Shown here: in pieces, positions 29,529 through 42,801 of the stretch | Layout: every line of letters begins with the position of its first letter | Numbering within the stretch: the stretch's first letter is position 1 | Assembly (NCBI RefSeq): GCF_004115925.1 | Contig: NZ_SDDX01000001.1 | Coordinates: 62,001-126,000 of the forward strand | Reading direction: 5' to 3' | Origin: Lelliottia nimipressuralis | Lineage (GTDB): Bacteria > Pseudomonadota > Gammaproteobacteria > Enterobacterales > Enterobacteriaceae | DNA length: 64,000 nucleotides | Translations under genes and position numbers: made by a program | Notes under the pieces: generated by a model | What the model was told of the DNA's origin: nothing | The model's input: only the letters and a program-made list of their open reading frames with translations | Database searches by the model: none

Positions 29529-31250
29529 CTACAGACGTTGTTTAAACTGGTAATAGCGACCCTGTTTCGCCAACAGCTCTGCGTGACTACCTTGCTCAAT
29601 AATTTGCCCGTTGTCCATTACAATTATTTGGTCAAAATTCGCCAGTCCGCGCAGACGGTGTGTCACCATCAGCACGGTTTTGTTTTTCATGACTTGCGCC
29701 AGTAAATCAAGGATTTGGCTTTCTGTTGTGGCGTCCAGACCTTCCGTCGGTTCATCCAGGAGCATCAGCGGCGCGTCATGCAACAGAGCACGTGCTACCG
29801 CCAGACGACGTAACTCTCCACCCGAAAGCTGACGACCTCCCTCTCCGAGCCAGCTGTTTAAGCCGTCATCCTCGAGCAGTTTCTGCAGGCCGACCTGTTC
29901 CAGCACGGCGCTTAAGTCGCTGTCAGAGGCTTGCGGCGACGCCAGCAGCAGGTTATCGCGCAGCGTGGCGCTAAACAGATGCACGCGCTGCGGAACTACG
30001 CTGACAGCCTTACGCAGGGCGGGCTCGCTAAATTCCGTAAGCGGTGTGTCGTTAAAGCGAATTTCGCCCCGACTCGGGTCCCAGGCGCGGGTCAGTAATT
30101 GCAGCAGTGTCGATTTACCGCAGCCGGTTCTGCCGAGCACGGCAACGTGCTTGCCGGCCGGAACTGTCAGGCTGATGCCATCGAGCGCGTTTTGCGCCTG
30201 CCCGTCGTAGGCAAACGTCACGTCTTTCAGCTGCAGCGCCACGGACTGAGGAGCCGCATCGTGCTGTGCGGTGAACGCCACTTCCGGTTTCTGTTTGGTA
30301 ATCTGGGTAATGCGCACCGCCGAGGCAATCACCTGGCCGAGGTGCTGGAACGCGCCGGTTACCGGCGCGAGTGCTTCAAAGGCTGCCAGCGCACAGAAGA
30401 CAAACAGGGCGATCAGCGCGCCGGGCTGCGTATTTCCGCCCACGCCGCCTGATGCCATCCACAGCATCGCAATCACCGCAACACCGCCGATCAGCATCAT
30501 CACCGCCTGGGACAGCGCCGTTAGCTCGGACTGTCGGCGCTGGGCTTCGTGCCAGCTCAGCTCCGTACTTTCCATCTGAGCGCGGTAGCGGCGGCTGGCG
30601 CCGAAAATCGTCAGTTCTGCCTGGCCTTGCAGCCAGGATGTGAGCTGCTGGCGGTAGTCGCCGCGCAGACGGGTCAGATTTTCACCCGTGGATTTCCCCG
30701 CACGATAAAACAGCGGCGGCAGCAGGAGCAGCGTGAGCAGCATAATACCGCCCAGGGTGAGGGCGATAGGCACGTCGAGCACACAAAGGCCCAGCGTGAC
30801 GGTCACGATCACCACAAACGCGCCAACCAGCGGGGAGATCACGCGCAGATAGAGATGATCCAGCGTATCGACATCGGCCACCACGCGGTTCAGCAGTTCG
30901 CCCTGACGAAAACGCGCCAGCCCGGCAGGGGAGAGGGGCAGAAGCTTGCTGAAGGTGAAAATACGCAGGTGTTGCAGAACGCGGAAGGTGGCATCATGGC
31001 TGACCAAACGCTCAAAATAGCGCCCGGCGGTACGGGCAATCGCAGTCCCGCGCACGCCCGCAGCGGGCAGCATGTAGTTAAAACTGTAGAGTCCGGCAAC
31101 GCCCGCGACGGCAGAAGCCGACAGGAACCAGCCAGAGAGTGTTAATAATCCGATACTGGCCAGCAGGGTGACGATAGCCAGCACAATGCCCAGCGTCAGC
31201 ATCCATTTATGGCGTTTATACAATGCGAGGTACGGCAGCAGGGCGCGCAT
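29529..31250 (-). CDS. cydC: Cysteine/glutathione ABC exporter subunit CydC
   Basis: Half of the heterodimeric CydDC transporter, which exports cysteine and glutathione (or binds haem) and is needed for cytochrome bd assembly; 573 residues. Six membrane helices occupy the first about 310 residues. The ATPase follows with Walker A GRTGCGKS, signature LSGGELRRLAVARAL and Walker B LMLLDEPTEGLD. The start overlaps the cydD stop by one base at 31250, showing coupling. Confidence 0.97.
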   Translation of the reverse strand: MRALLPYLALYKRHKWMLTLGIVLAIVTLLASIGLLTLSGWFLSASAVAGVAGLYSFNYMLPAAGVRGTAIARTAGRYFERLVSHDATFRVLQHLRIFTFSKLLPLSPAGLARFRQGELLNRVVADVDTLDHLYLRVISPLVGAFVVIVTVTLGLCVLDVPIALTLGGIMLLTLLLLPPLFYRAGKSTGENLTRLRGDYRQQLTSWLQGQAELTIFGASRRYRAQMESTELSWHEAQRRQSELTALSQAVMMLIGGVAVIAMLWMASGGVGGNTQPGALIALFVFCALAAFEALAPVTGAFQHLGQVIASAVRITQITKQKPEVAFTAQHDAAPQSVALQLKDVTFAYDGQAQNALDGISLTVPAGKHVAVLGRTGCGKSTLLQLLTRAWDPSRGEIRFNDTPLTEFSEPALRKAVSVVPQRVHLFSATLRDNLLLASPQASDSDLSAVLEQVGLQKLLEDDGLNSWLGEGGRQLSGGELRRLAVARALLHDAPLMLLDEPTEGLDATTESQILDLLAQVMKNKTVLMVTHRLRGLANFDQIIVMDNGQIIEQGSHAELLAKQGRYYQFKQRL

Positions 31251-33016
31251 TAAATATCCTCCTGACGATTAGCCAGCAGAGAGGCAAATGGCCCCTGCGC
31301 GGCGGCGAGCGTGGCGTAATCACCTTGTTCGACAATACGCCCGTTTTCCATTACCCAAATCTGATCCCAGTCGGCAATACCTTCGAGCTGGTGCGTGACC
31401 ATCAGCGTCGTTTGCTGGCGAGAGGCATCATTCAGCGCCTGCATGACGCGCTGTTCACTGTGGGCGTCAAGGCTTGCGGCAGGTTCGTCGAGCAGCATTA
31501 ACTGGCTTGGATTCAGCAATGCGCGCGCTACGGCGATACGCTGGGCCTGGCCGACGGAGAGTCCTGCAGCCTGATCGCCGACAACAGTATCCACGCCGTT
31601 TGGCAGCAGCGGCAGAAACTCGCTGACCCAGGCGCGGTCGAGCACCGATTGCAGCTCATCTTCCCGGGCGTCGGGGCGGGCCAGCAGGACGTTTGCGCGA
31701 AGCGTCGCGGCTGGCAGCTGTGGGTTTTGTCCCACCCAGCTCAGTTGCCTACGCCAGGCATCAGGCTCAAGCGAGCGCAGTTCCGTTCCGTTGATCTGCA
31801 GCGAGCCGGTATACGCCATAAAGCCGGATAACGTATTCAGCAACGAGCTTTTCCCCGAGCCGCTGATGCCAACCAGCACCACGCGCTGGCCCGCCGAGAG
31901 TGTAAAGTTGAGCGGCCCGGCCAATACTTTGCCTTCCGGCGACAGGATAGAAAAATCTTCGGCGTGAACGGTGATCGGCTCTTTGCTGTTGAGCGTGATA
32001 TCTCCACGCTCCGGGTGTGCCAGCGGCGTTTCAAGGAAGGTTTTCAGGCTGTCAGCTGCGCCCACGGCCTGCGCTTTGGCGTGATAAAACGTTCCCAGAT
32101 CGCGCAGCGGCTGGAAGAACTCAGGCGCCAGGATCAGGGCGAGGAAACCGGCTGACAGCGTTACCGCAGTGCCGTAGTGGCCAAAATCCAGCGCGCCAAG
32201 GTAGGAGAACCCAAAGTAAACCGCGACCAGCGCAATGGACAGCGAGGTGAAGAACTCCAGCACGCCGGAGGAGAGGAACGCCAGACGCAGCACTTCCATG
32301 GTGCGCTGACGGAAGTCCTGTGAGGCGAGACGGATATTATCGATTTCGGCTTCGCCACGACCAAAGACGCGCAACGTCTCCATTCCGCGCAGGCGGTCGA
32401 GGAAATGCCCGCTCAGGCGACCCAGCGCGAGGAAGTTACGGCGGTTGGCATCTGCCGCGCCCATGCCGACCATCGCCATGAACATCGGGATCAGCGGCGC
32501 GGTGCCGAGCAGAATCAACGCCGCCACCCAGTTAGAGGGGAAAATCGCGAGCACGATCAGCAGCGGAACACAGACTGCCAGCGCCATCTGGGGCAGATAG
32601 CGGGCATAGTAGTCGTGCATATCGTCGATCTGTTCAAGGATCAGTGTCGCCCAGCTACCGGCTGGTTTGCCCTGAATCCAGGCCGGGCCTGCTTCCTGGA
32701 GACGATCCAGAACCTTACGGCGGATTTCGTAGCGAATATTTTGTCCGGCGTGGAAGCCCACACGCTCGCGCAGCCAGACCACCCAGGCGCGAAGAACAAA
32801 GACCAGCACCAGCACGACAAACGGCATCAATAATGCCTCGCGCGGAATGTTCTCCATAATCATATGGTTAAGAATGCGGGCCAGCAGCCATGCCTGGGCA
32901 ACAATCAACAAACCGCTGATAAGACCCAAAAGACGGGAAATAGTCAGCCAGCGGCGGGAAATAACGCTTTGCTGTTTAAGCCAGCGAGTTAACTCTTGTT
33001 GACGGGTTTTTTCCAT
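31250..33016 (-). CDS. cydD: Cysteine/glutathione ABC exporter subunit CydD
   Basis: Partner of CydC, 588 residues, inner membrane. The TM domain spans about the first 320 residues (DYYARYLPQMALAVCVPLLIV and neighbours). ATPase motifs are Walker A GISGSGKS, the signature LSVGQAQRIAVARAL (Val replacing the second Gly, as in other CydD proteins) and Walker B LMLLDEPAASLD. It is the first gene of cydDC, 113 bp downstream of the trxB stop, separated by a terminator. Confidence 0.97.
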   Translation of the reverse strand: MEKTRQQELTRWLKQQSVISRRWLTISRLLGLISGLLIVAQAWLLARILNHMIMENIPREALLMPFVVLVLVFVLRAWVVWLRERVGFHAGQNIRYEIRRKVLDRLQEAGPAWIQGKPAGSWATLILEQIDDMHDYYARYLPQMALAVCVPLLIVLAIFPSNWVAALILLGTAPLIPMFMAMVGMGAADANRRNFLALGRLSGHFLDRLRGMETLRVFGRGEAEIDNIRLASQDFRQRTMEVLRLAFLSSGVLEFFTSLSIALVAVYFGFSYLGALDFGHYGTAVTLSAGFLALILAPEFFQPLRDLGTFYHAKAQAVGAADSLKTFLETPLAHPERGDITLNSKEPITVHAEDFSILSPEGKVLAGPLNFTLSAGQRVVLVGISGSGKSSLLNTLSGFMAYTGSLQINGTELRSLEPDAWRRQLSWVGQNPQLPAATLRANVLLARPDAREDELQSVLDRAWVSEFLPLLPNGVDTVVGDQAAGLSVGQAQRIAVARALLNPSQLMLLDEPAASLDAHSEQRVMQALNDASRQQTTLMVTHQLEGIADWDQIWVMENGRIVEQGDYATLAAAQGPFASLLANRQEDI

Positions 33017-33074
33017 TACGCGCTTTGCAGGTGAGTTATAAGAAATTAGACAACCGCATGTTACACGTGGGAAA

Positions 33075-33105
33075 AAATAAAGGCGACCAGTGGCCGCCTT
33101 TATTT
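33075..33105 (-). terminator. Terminator of trxB
   Basis: Perfect 11-bp inverted repeat AAATAAAGGCG/CGCCTTTATTT (33075-33085, 33095-33105). On the minus strand it ends in a T-rich tract, separating trxB from cydDC. The AT ends make it usable in either direction. Confidence 0.8.
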
Positions 33106-33129
33106 ACGTTTGTTACTGACTTGTAAAGA

Positions 33130-34320
<1,191 letters not shown>

Positions 34321-34340
34321 CTAAAAAACGATGTTTTGCT

Positions 34341-34370
34341 TTGACAATCCCCTGCGCTTTTGCGAAAACA
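34341..34370 (+). promoter_or_regulatory. Candidate lrp promoter
   Basis: Perfect -35 TTGACA at 34341-34346, an 18-bp spacer and a weak -10 AAAACA at 34365-34370. A start near 34378 would give a leader of about 270 nt, agreeing with the long leader known for E. coli lrp. Confidence 0.5.
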
Positions 34371-34649
34371 TTGAAGGAAGAAAAAAAAGCCGCGCTAACG
34401 TTGTGTCGCATAGACATGCACGGAAACGCCATTTTTACCGGGTCAGTGAAATCTACGCATGGTGTGGACAGATGCCATGCGTGATGTCGGTGACAGCCTT
34501 CTGGCAACGGTCTTCTCACCGTAGAACCCGAATCTGCATCGCGTACAAATTATAAAAGGCGATGTGATAAGCAACGGGTACAGGCTCTGAACAGTGATGT
34601 GCACAGGGTCCAGGCAGGAGTAGGGAAGGAATACAGAGAGACAATAATA

Positions 34650-35144
34650 ATGGTAGATAGCAAGAAGCGCCCTGGCAAAGATCTCGACCGTATCGATCGT
34701 AACATTCTGAATGAATTGCAAAAGGATGGGCGTATTTCCAACGTCGAGCTTTCAAAACGTGTGGGACTTTCTCCGACGCCATGCCTTGAGCGTGTGCGCC
34801 GACTGGAAAGACAGGGTTTTATTCAGGGCTATACGGCTCTGTTGAACCCGCATTATCTGGATGCCTCACTTCTGGTATTTGTTGAGATTACTCTGAATCG
34901 TGGCGCGCCGGATGTGTTTGAACAATTTAACACCGCAGTGCAAAAACTTGAAGAAATTCAAGAGTGTCATCTGGTTTCTGGTGATTTCGACTACCTGTTG
35001 AAGACCCGTGTACCGGACATGTCAGCCTATCGTAAACTGCTGGGTGAAACCCTGCTGCGACTGCCTGGCGTGAATGACACCCGCACCTATGTGGTGATGG
35101 AAGAGGTCAAACAGAGCAATCGTCTGGTTATTAAGACGCGCTAA
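34650..35144 (+). CDS. lrp: Leucine-responsive regulatory protein
   Basis: Global transcription regulator of amino-acid metabolism and pili, 164 residues, forming octamers or hexadecamers. The N-terminal helix-turn-helix covers about 12-60 (NELQKDGRISNVELSKRVGL then CLERVRRLERQG), followed by the RAM/AsnC ligand domain (HLVSGDFDYLLKTRV). It appears essentially identical to E. coli Lrp. The ATG at 34650 gives the standard product. It is monocistronic, 134 bp before ftsK. Confidence 0.98.
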   Translation: MVDSKKRPGKDLDRIDRNILNELQKDGRISNVELSKRVGLSPTPCLERVRRLERQGFIQGYTALLNPHYLDASLLVFVEITLNRGAPDVFEQFNTAVQKLEEIQECHLVSGDFDYLLKTRVPDMSAYRKLLGETLLRLPGVNDTRTYVVMEEVKQSNRLVIKTR

Positions 35145-35278
35145 TACGGAACAGGTGCAAAATCAGCGTAATTTGATTACACTCCTGTTAATCCATACAG
35201 CAACAGTGCCGGGTATCCCGGCGCTGTTGTCCGTTTTAGCAAACAGGCAGGAAATGCCTGGTACCTGGAGAGCCTTTT

Positions 35279-38200
35279 TTGAGCCAGGAATATACTGAAG
35301 ACAAAGAAGTCACGTTAACGAAGTTAAGCAGCGGGCGCCGACTCCTTGAGGCGTTACTGATTCTTGTTGCCCTTTTTGCCGTCTGGTTGATGGCCGCCTT
35401 ACTCAGTTTCAATCCTTCCGATCCCAGCTGGTCACAAACGGCATGGCATGAACCGATCCATAATTTGGGCGGGGTGCCTGGCGCATGGCTGGCGGACACG
35501 CTGTTCTTCGTGTTTGGCGTGATGGCCTACACCATTCCGATCATTATCGTCGGCGGGTGCTGGTTTGCCTGGCGTCACCGTCAGAACGAAGAGTACATCG
35601 ACTATTTTGCCGTTTCGCTGCGTTTGATTGGCGCGCTGGCGCTCATTCTCACGTCCTGTGGGCTAGCCGCGATTAACGCCGATGATATCTGGTATTTCGC
35701 CTCCGGTGGCGTGATTGGCAGCCTGCTGAGCACGGCGCTTAAGCCTATGCTTCACAGCAGTGGTGGCACCATTACGCTGCTCTGTATCTGGGCCGCCGGG
35801 CTTACCCTTTTTACCGGCTGGTCGTGGGTGAGCATCGCCGAGAAACTTGGCGGTTTTATCCTCAATATTCTGACTTTCGCCAGTAATCGCACCCGTCGTG
35901 ACGACACCTGGGTGGATGAAGAAGAATACGAAGATGACGACTATGAAGAAGAGACGTCATCCGCTAATCGTACTGAATCTCGCCGTACGCGCATTATGCG
36001 TGGTGCTCTGGCGCGTCGTAAACGCATCGCAGACAAATTCACCAATCCTGTGGCGCGTAAAACGGACGCTGCACTCTTCTCCGGCAAACGCATGGATGAT
36101 GACGAGCAGATCTCCTATAGCGCGGGCGGTGTTGCTGCCGATCCGGATGACGTGCTGTTCTCCGGCAATCGGGCGACGCCGGGTGATTTCGATGAATACG
36201 ATCCGCTGTTAAACGGTCATTCCGTTACGGCACCTGTTGCCGCTGCGGCTGTTGCGACGACGGCTGCGCAAGCCTATGCCGCACCTGTCGAAGCTGTCAT
36301 GCCTGCTGCGCCGGTGCAGACACCCGAGCCTGCAATGCAGCAGCCTGTAGTCGACTGGCAAACGGCGCCAGGCGTTCACACGCCAGAACCCACCATTGCC
36401 CCTGAGCCAGAAAGCTACGTGCCCGTTCAGCCGCAAGAGGTGCAGCCGCAAGAACAATGGCAGCAGCCGTATCAGCCAGAGCCAGTTTACGAACCAGAAA
36501 CTTATCCGCAGTATGCTGAGCCTCAGGTTCAGACTTATCAGGAATACACGCCTGAGCCCGTCGTCGAGCCGCAGGTTGAAGTGGAAGAGGTCAAACCTGC
36601 TCGTCCACCGATGTACTATTTTGAAGAAGTGGAAGAGAAGCGTGCCCGTGAACGCGAGCAGCTTGCGGCCTGGTATCAGCCTGTGCCGGAGCCAGTGAGT
36701 GAGCCTGTTGTCACACCTTCTGCGTCGCCTGCGTCCTTTGGTACACCCGATCTCGACCCGACCGCGTCCGTGGCACCTGTTGCGGCTGGTATCAAGCAAG
36801 CGACTGCCTCTGCGGCAGCGACAGCTGCGGCTACCGCACCAGTGTTCAGTCTGGCTACGGGCGGCGCGCCGCGTCCGCAGGTTAAAGAGGGTATCGGTCC
36901 GCAGTTGCCACGTCCCAATCGCGTGCGCGTTCCGACCCGTCGCGAGCTGGCGTCCTACGGGATTAAACTGCCTTCCCAGCGTATGGCTGAGGAAAAAGCG
37001 CGCGATCCTGATGACATGGATGATGCCGACGAAATGCAGCAGGACGAACTGGCCCGCCAGTTTGCTGCTCAGCAACATCAGCGCTACGGCGAAGAGTATC
37101 AGCCGGGTGTTCAGGACGACGAAGATGAAGCCGCCGAAGCGGAGCTGGCTCGTCAGTTTGCCGCCTCGCAGGAGCAGCGTTATTCTGGCGAACAGCCAGC
37201 CAATGCGAATCCTTTCTCTCTGTCAGATTTTGAATTCTCACCAATGAAAGATTTGGTGGATGACACGCCGAGTGAACCGCTGTTTACGCCGAGTGTTATG
37301 CCGGAAGCCGAACCGCCGCGTCAGCACTATGCGCCTGCTCAGCCTGCGCACGTTCCACAACCTGCCGCTCCACAGCAGTATGCGCAACCGCAGCAGCCAG
37401 TCGCTGTACCACCGCAATATGCGCAGCCGCAGCAGCCCGTTGCTGCGCCACCGCAATATGCACAACCGCAGCAGCCAGTCGCTGTACCACCGCAATATGC
37501 GCAGCCGCAGCAGCCCGTTGCTGCACCACCGCAATACGCGCAACCGCAGCAACCTGTCGCACAGCCGCAGGAGAGCCTGATTCACCCGCTGCTGATGCGC
37601 AATGGTGACAGCCGTCCTGTGCAACGACCGACTACGCCGCTGCCGTCGCTGGATCTCTTAACCTCTCCGCCGACGGAAGTTGAGCCGGTGGATACCTTCG
37701 CGCTGGAGCAAATGGCGCGTCTGGTTGAAACACGTCTTGCCGATTTCCGTATCAAAGCGGATGTTGTGAACTATTCACCAGGCCCGGTCATTACGCGCTT
37801 CGAGTTAAATCTGGCACCTGGTGTTAAAGCGGCACGTATTTCTAACCTGTCACGCGATCTGGCACGCTCACTGTCAACCGTGGCTGTGCGCGTGGTAGAA
37901 GTCATTCCAGGCAAACCGTACGTGGGCCTGGAACTGCCGAACAAGAAACGCCATACCGTTTATCTGCGCGAAGTGCTGGATAACGCCAAGTTCCGCGATA
38001 ATCCGTCGCCACTCACCGTGGTGCTGGGCAAAGATATCGCGGGCGAGCCTGTGGTGGCCGATCTGGCGAAAATGCCGCATCTGCTGGTTGCAGGGACCAC
38101 GGGTTCCGGTAAATCCGTGGGTGTAAACGCCATGATCCTGAGCATGCTGTACAAAGCGCAGCCGGAAGATGTGCGTTTCATCATGATCGACCCGAAAATG

Positions 38201-39112
38201 CTGGAACTGTCTGTCTATGAAGGCATTCCGCATCTGCTCACCGAAGTTGTAACCGATATGAAAGATGCCGCCAACGCACTGCGCTGGAGCGTCAATGAGA
38301 TGGAACGCCGCTACAAGCTGATGTCGGCTCTGGGCGTGCGTAATCTTGCCGGTTATAACGATAAAATTGCTGAAGCCGCGCGCATGGGTCGTCCGATCCC
38401 GGACCCATACTGGAAGCCGGGCGACAGCATGGATGCCCAGCATCCGGTTCTGGAAAAACTGCCGTATATTGTGGTGCTGGTGGATGAATTTGCCGACCTG
38501 ATGATGACCGTAGGCAAGAAAGTGGAAGAGCTGATCGCCCGACTGGCGCAGAAAGCGCGTGCGGCAGGTATTCACCTGGTGCTCGCGACGCAGCGTCCAT
38601 CCGTTGATGTCATCACCGGTCTGATTAAAGCGAACATTCCAACGCGTATCGCCTTCACCGTTTCGAGCAAAATCGACTCCCGTACCATCCTCGATCAGGC
38701 CGGTGCAGAATCGCTGCTTGGCATGGGTGATATGCTCTTTTCCGGCCCTAACTCCACGACGCCAGTACGTGTTCACGGTGCTTTCGTGCGTGACCAGGAA
38801 GTCCACGCCGTGGTCCAGGACTGGAAAGCGCGCGGTCGTCCTCAGTACATTGACGGCATCACCTCTGAAAGTGAAAGCGAGAGCGGCGGTGGCGGTTTTG
38901 ACGGTGCGGAAGAGTTGGACCCGTTATTCGACCAGGCAGTTAACTTTGTGACGGAAAAACGTAAAGCCTCAATCTCGGGCGTACAGCGTCAGTTCCGCAT
39001 CGGTTACAACCGTGCCGCACGCATCATCGAACAGATGGAAGCGCAGGGCATAGTGAGCGAGCAGGGGCACAACGGTAACCGCGAAGTGCTGGCACCACCG
39101 CCGTTCGAGTAA
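35279..39112 (+). CDS. ftsK: DNA translocase FtsK
   Basis: Divisome protein that pumps chromosome ends and activates XerCD at dif, 1277 residues. The N-terminal domain (about 1-200) has four membrane helices, followed by a long Pro/Gln/Ala/Val-rich linker (about 200-790) and the motor, with Walker [10 protein letters not shown] near 940. The C-terminal winged-helix gamma domain ([20 protein letters not shown]) reads KOPS. The start is TTG at 35279, preceded by GGAG at 35267-35270, and the sequence [15 protein letters not shown] agrees with relatives. It is shorter than E. coli FtsK (about 1329) through linker differences, and contains 13-residue tandem repeats. Confidence 0.96.
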   Translation: MSQEYTEDKEVTLTKLSSGRRLLEALLILVALFAVWLMAALLSFNPSDPSWSQTAWHEPIHNLGGVPGAWLADTLFFVFGVMAYTIPIIIVGGCWFAWRHRQNEEYIDYFAVSLRLIGALALILTSCGLAAINADDIWYFASGGVIGSLLSTALKPMLHSSGGTITLLCIWAAGLTLFTGWSWVSIAEKLGGFILNILTFASNRTRRDDTWVDEEEYEDDDYEEETSSANRTESRRTRIMRGALARRKRIADKFTNPVARKTDAALFSGKRMDDDEQISYSAGGVAADPDDVLFSGNRATPGDFDEYDPLLNGHSVTAPVAAAAVATTAAQAYAAPVEAVMPAAPVQTPEPAMQQPVVDWQTAPGVHTPEPTIAPEPESYVPVQPQEVQPQEQWQQPYQPEPVYEPETYPQYAEPQVQTYQEYTPEPVVEPQVEVEEVKPARPPMYYFEEVEEKRAREREQLAAWYQPVPEPVSEPVVTPSASPASFGTPDLDPTASVAPVAAGIKQATASAAATAAATAPVFSLATGGAPRPQVKEGIGPQLPRPNRVRVPTRRELASYGIKLPSQRMAEEKARDPDDMDDADEMQQDELARQFAAQQHQRYGEEYQPGVQDDEDEAAEAELARQFAASQEQRYSGEQPANANPFSLSDFEFSPMKDLVDDTPSEPLFTPSVMPEAEPPRQHYAPAQPAHVPQPAAPQQYAQPQQPVAVPPQYAQPQQPVAAPPQYAQPQQPVAVPPQYAQPQQPVAAPPQYAQPQQPVAQPQESLIHPLLMRNGDSRPVQRPTTPLPSLDLLTSPPTEVEPVDTFALEQMARLVETRLADFRIKADVVNYSPGPVITRFELNLAPGVKAARISNLSRDLARSLSTVAVRVVEVIPGKPYVGLELPNKKRHTVYLREVLDNAKFRDNPSPLTVVLGKDIAGEPVVADLAKMPHLLVAGTTGSGKSVGVNAMILSMLYKAQPEDVRFIMIDPKMLELSVYEGIPHLLTEVVTDMKDAANALRWSVNEMERRYKLMSALGVRNLAGYNDKIAEAARMGRPIPDPYWKPGDSMDAQHPVLEKLPYIVVLVDEFADLMMTVGKKVEELIARLAQKARAAGIHLVLATQRPSVDVITGLIKANIPTRIAFTVSSKIDSRTILDQAGAESLLGMGDMLFSGPNSTTPVRVHGAFVRDQEVHAVVQDWKARGRPQYIDGITSESESESGGGGFDGAEELDPLFDQAVNFVTEKRKASISGVQRQFRIGYNRAARIIEQMEAQGIVSEQGHNGNREVLAPPPFE
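37376..37570 (+). repeat. 39-bp tandem repeats in the ftsK linker
   Basis: Five in-frame units of 39 bp encode [12 protein letters not shown](V/A); the last unit diverges at its end. Units 1 and 3 differ at 2 bases and units 2 and 4 at 1 base, while neighbours differ more. The real period is therefore 78 bp, pointing to a recent duplication of a two-unit block. Confidence 0.9.
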
Positions 39113-39240
39113 TCTGGCGCCGAATGCAAAGATCGGTAAATCAGCAAAAATTAAGCATTTTCTTCTGTCGCCTGCCTGTGGGCAGGTCCAGAATAGAGGA
39201 CTGAACCCCATTCGGGGATGACGAATTTTAAGGATTAATA

Positions 39241-39855
39241 ATGAAAAAAATCGCAATCGTCGGAGCACTACTGACCAGCTTTGTTGCCAGCAGCGTCTGG
39301 GCTGATGCCGCAAGCGACCTTAAAAGCCGCCTGGATAAAGTCAGCAGCTTCCATGCCAGCTTCACGCAGAAAGTGACGGATGGTAGCGGTAATGCGGTGC
39401 AGGAAGGTCAGGGCGATCTCTGGGTGAAACGTCCTAATCTGTTTAACTGGCACATGACGCAACCGGATGAAAGTATTCTGGTTTCCGATGGCAAAACCCT
39501 GTGGTTCTACAATCCGTTTGTGGAGCAGGCGACGGCAACGTTGCTGAAAGACGCGACCAGCAATACGCCGTTCATGCTCATCGCCCGTAATCAGACCAGC
39601 GACTGGCAGCAGTACAACATCAAACAGAATGGCGATGATTTTGTACTGACGCCGAAAGGCAATAACGGCAACCTCAAGCAGTTCACCATTAATGTGAGCA
39701 GCAACGGGACTATCAATCAATTCAGCGCCGTTGAGCAGGATGAGCAGCGCAGCAGCTACCAGCTCAAGTCTCAGCAAAATGGCGCTATTGACGCATCGAA
39801 ATTCACCTTTACCCCGCCGCAGGGCGTAACGGTGGACGATCAACGCAATAAGTAA
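39241..39855 (+). CDS. lolA: Outer-membrane lipoprotein carrier LolA
   Basis: Periplasmic chaperone that carries lipoproteins from LolCDE to LolB, 204 residues. The signal peptide ends SVWA and mature protein begins [10 protein letters not shown]. The conserved [17 protein letters not shown] holds the Arg used in lipid-cavity opening. It lies 128 bp after ftsK; a GC hairpin CCTGCC/GGCAGG at 39171-39186 in that gap has no T-run and is probably a leader structure. It is followed by rarA after 9 bp, so lolA-rarA form an operon. Confidence 0.97.
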   Translation: MKKIAIVGALLTSFVASSVWADAASDLKSRLDKVSSFHASFTQKVTDGSGNAVQEGQGDLWVKRPNLFNWHMTQPDESILVSDGKTLWFYNPFVEQATATLLKDATSNTPFMLIARNQTSDWQQYNIKQNGDDFVLTPKGNNGNLKQFTINVSSNGTINQFSAVEQDEQRSSYQLKSQQNGAIDASKFTFTPPQGVTVDDQRNK

Positions 39856-39864
39856 GAGGCGTGA

Positions 39865-41208
39865 GTGGGCAACCTGTCGCTCGATTTTTCTGACAATGCG
39901 TTTCAACCTCTGGCCGCGCGTATGCGGCCAGAAAATTTAGCGCAGTACATAGGCCAGCAGCATCTGCTCGCTGCCGGGAAACCGTTGCCGCGCGCTATCG
40001 AAGCCGGGCATCTGCACTCGATGATCCTCTGGGGGCCTCCCGGTACGGGCAAAACTACGCTGGCCGAAGTGATTGCTCGCTATGCAGATGCGGACGTTGA
40101 GCGCCTTTCTGCCGTCACATCAGGCGTGAAAGAGATTCGCGAAGCCATTGAGCGCGCCCGTCAAAACCGCAATGCCGGTCGTCGTACGATCCTGTTTGTC
40201 GATGAAGTCCATCGTTTCAATAAGAGCCAGCAGGATGCGTTTCTGCCGCACATTGAAGATGGCACGATCTTTTTTATCGGTGCGACCACCGAAAACCCCT
40301 CTTTTGAACTCAACTCGGCGCTGCTGTCGCGTGCGCGCGTCTACCTGCTGAAATCGCTCACCACGGACGATATCGAGCAGGTACTGACTCAGGCGATGGA
40401 AGACAAATCGCGCGGCTACGGCGGACAGGATATCGTTCTGCCGGATGACACGCGTCGAGCGATTGCCGAACTGGTCAATGGCGATGCGCGCCGGGCATTA
40501 AATACGCTGGAAATGATGGCCGATATGGCCGAGCTGGACGCATCCGGGAAGCGGGTGCTGAAGGCAGAGTTACTGACCGAAATTGCCGGAGAGCGCAGCG
40601 CGCGTTTCGACAACAAAGGCGATCGTTTTTACGATCTCATTTCGGCGTTACACAAATCCGTACGAGGCAGTGCGCCAGATGCTGCGCTCTACTGGTATGC
40701 GCGCATTATTACCGCCGGTGGCGATCCGCTCTACGTCGCGCGCCGCTGTCTGGCGATTGCATCCGAAGATGTCGGTAATGCCGATCCGCGCGCCATGCAG
40801 GTGGCGATTTCTGCCTGGGACTGTTTTACCCGCGTAGGGCCGGCGGAGGGCGAGCGCGCCATCGCCCAGGCGATTGTCTATCTGGCCTGTGCACCGAAAA
40901 GTAATGCTGTCTACACCGCGTTTAAAGCAGCGATGTCCGATGCTCGCGATCGGCCGGACTATGATGTGCCGGTGCATCTGCGTAATGCGCCGACCAAACT
41001 CATGAAAGAGATGGGTTACGGTCAGGAATATCGCTATGCCCACGATGAGCCGAACGCCTATGCCGCCGGGGAGGAATATTTCCCGCAGGAAATGGCACAA
41101 ACGCGCTATTATCGCCCGACTAACAGAGGTCTTGAAGGCAAGATTGGCGAAAAGCTCGCCTGGCTTACCGGACAGGATCAAAATAGCCCTATAAAACGCT
41201 ACCGTTAG
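39865..41208 (+). CDS. rarA: Replication-associated recombination protein A (AAA+ ATPase)
   Basis: Clamp-loader-like ATPase (MgsA) acting at stalled replication forks, 447 residues. Walker A is GPPGTGKT (57-64), Walker B lies in [10 protein letters not shown], and sensor I in GATTENPS. The C-terminal tetramerisation domain includes [19 protein letters not shown]. The start is GTG at 39865 with AAGAGG upstream; the protein then reads as in E. coli. It lies 9 bp after lolA. Confidence 0.95.
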   Translation: MGNLSLDFSDNAFQPLAARMRPENLAQYIGQQHLLAAGKPLPRAIEAGHLHSMILWGPPGTGKTTLAEVIARYADADVERLSAVTSGVKEIREAIERARQNRNAGRRTILFVDEVHRFNKSQQDAFLPHIEDGTIFFIGATTENPSFELNSALLSRARVYLLKSLTTDDIEQVLTQAMEDKSRGYGGQDIVLPDDTRRAIAELVNGDARRALNTLEMMADMAELDASGKRVLKAELLTEIAGERSARFDNKGDRFYDLISALHKSVRGSAPDAALYWYARIITAGGDPLYVARRCLAIASEDVGNADPRAMQVAISAWDCFTRVGPAEGERAIAQAIVYLACAPKSNAVYTAFKAAMSDARDRPDYDVPVHLRNAPTKLMKEMGYGQEYRYAHDEPNAYAAGEEYFPQEMAQTRYYRPTNRGLEGKIGEKLAWLTGQDQNSPIKRYR

Positions 41209-41243
41209 CGCGATCGTTGCGGTAATGTTGGCAATGTATCCCT

Positions 41244-41268
41244 GTGACCGCAGGCTGTGGTCACTTTT
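41244..41268 (+). terminator. Possible terminator between rarA and serS
   Basis: The arms GTGACC (41244-41249) and GGTCAC (41259-41264) are followed by TTTT only. It could be a weak terminator of lolA-rarA or a leader hairpin of serS, whose ATG is 32 bp further. Confidence 0.4.
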
Positions 41269-41278
41269 CCTCATTTAA

Positions 41279-42592
<1,314 letters not shown>

Positions 42593-42605
42593 TTTGCCCT
42601 AAAAC

Positions 42606-42632
42606 AAAAAAGCGCCTGATGGCGCTTTTTTT
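42606..42632 (+). terminator. Terminator of serS
   Basis: Arms GCGCC/GGCGC around TGAT, preceded by an A-run and followed by seven T, directly after the serS stop. Confidence 0.9.
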
Positions 42633-42716
42633 ATGCCTGCGTTTTGACTCCAGACAATAACTTATCCTCCTAAAGTAGTAATACTCACCTCACTCATTAT
42701 TAGCATAAAAATCTAA

Positions 42717-42734
42717 TAACGAATCAAATCGTTA
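42717..42734. promoter_or_regulatory. Palindrome upstream of dmsA
   Basis: TAACGA-atcaaa-TCGTTA lies 68 bp before dmsA and covers one perfect FNR half-site (ATCAA, 42723-42727), though the other FNR half is not conserved. E. coli dmsABC is FNR-activated. This may be the anaerobic control site or an unrelated operator. Confidence 0.35.
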
Positions 42735-42801
42735 TATAAAAAACTATATAGCGGCGTGTGCCGCACCTTTATTTATTTGTGAGCAACCAAAGTGAGTTTC
42801 T

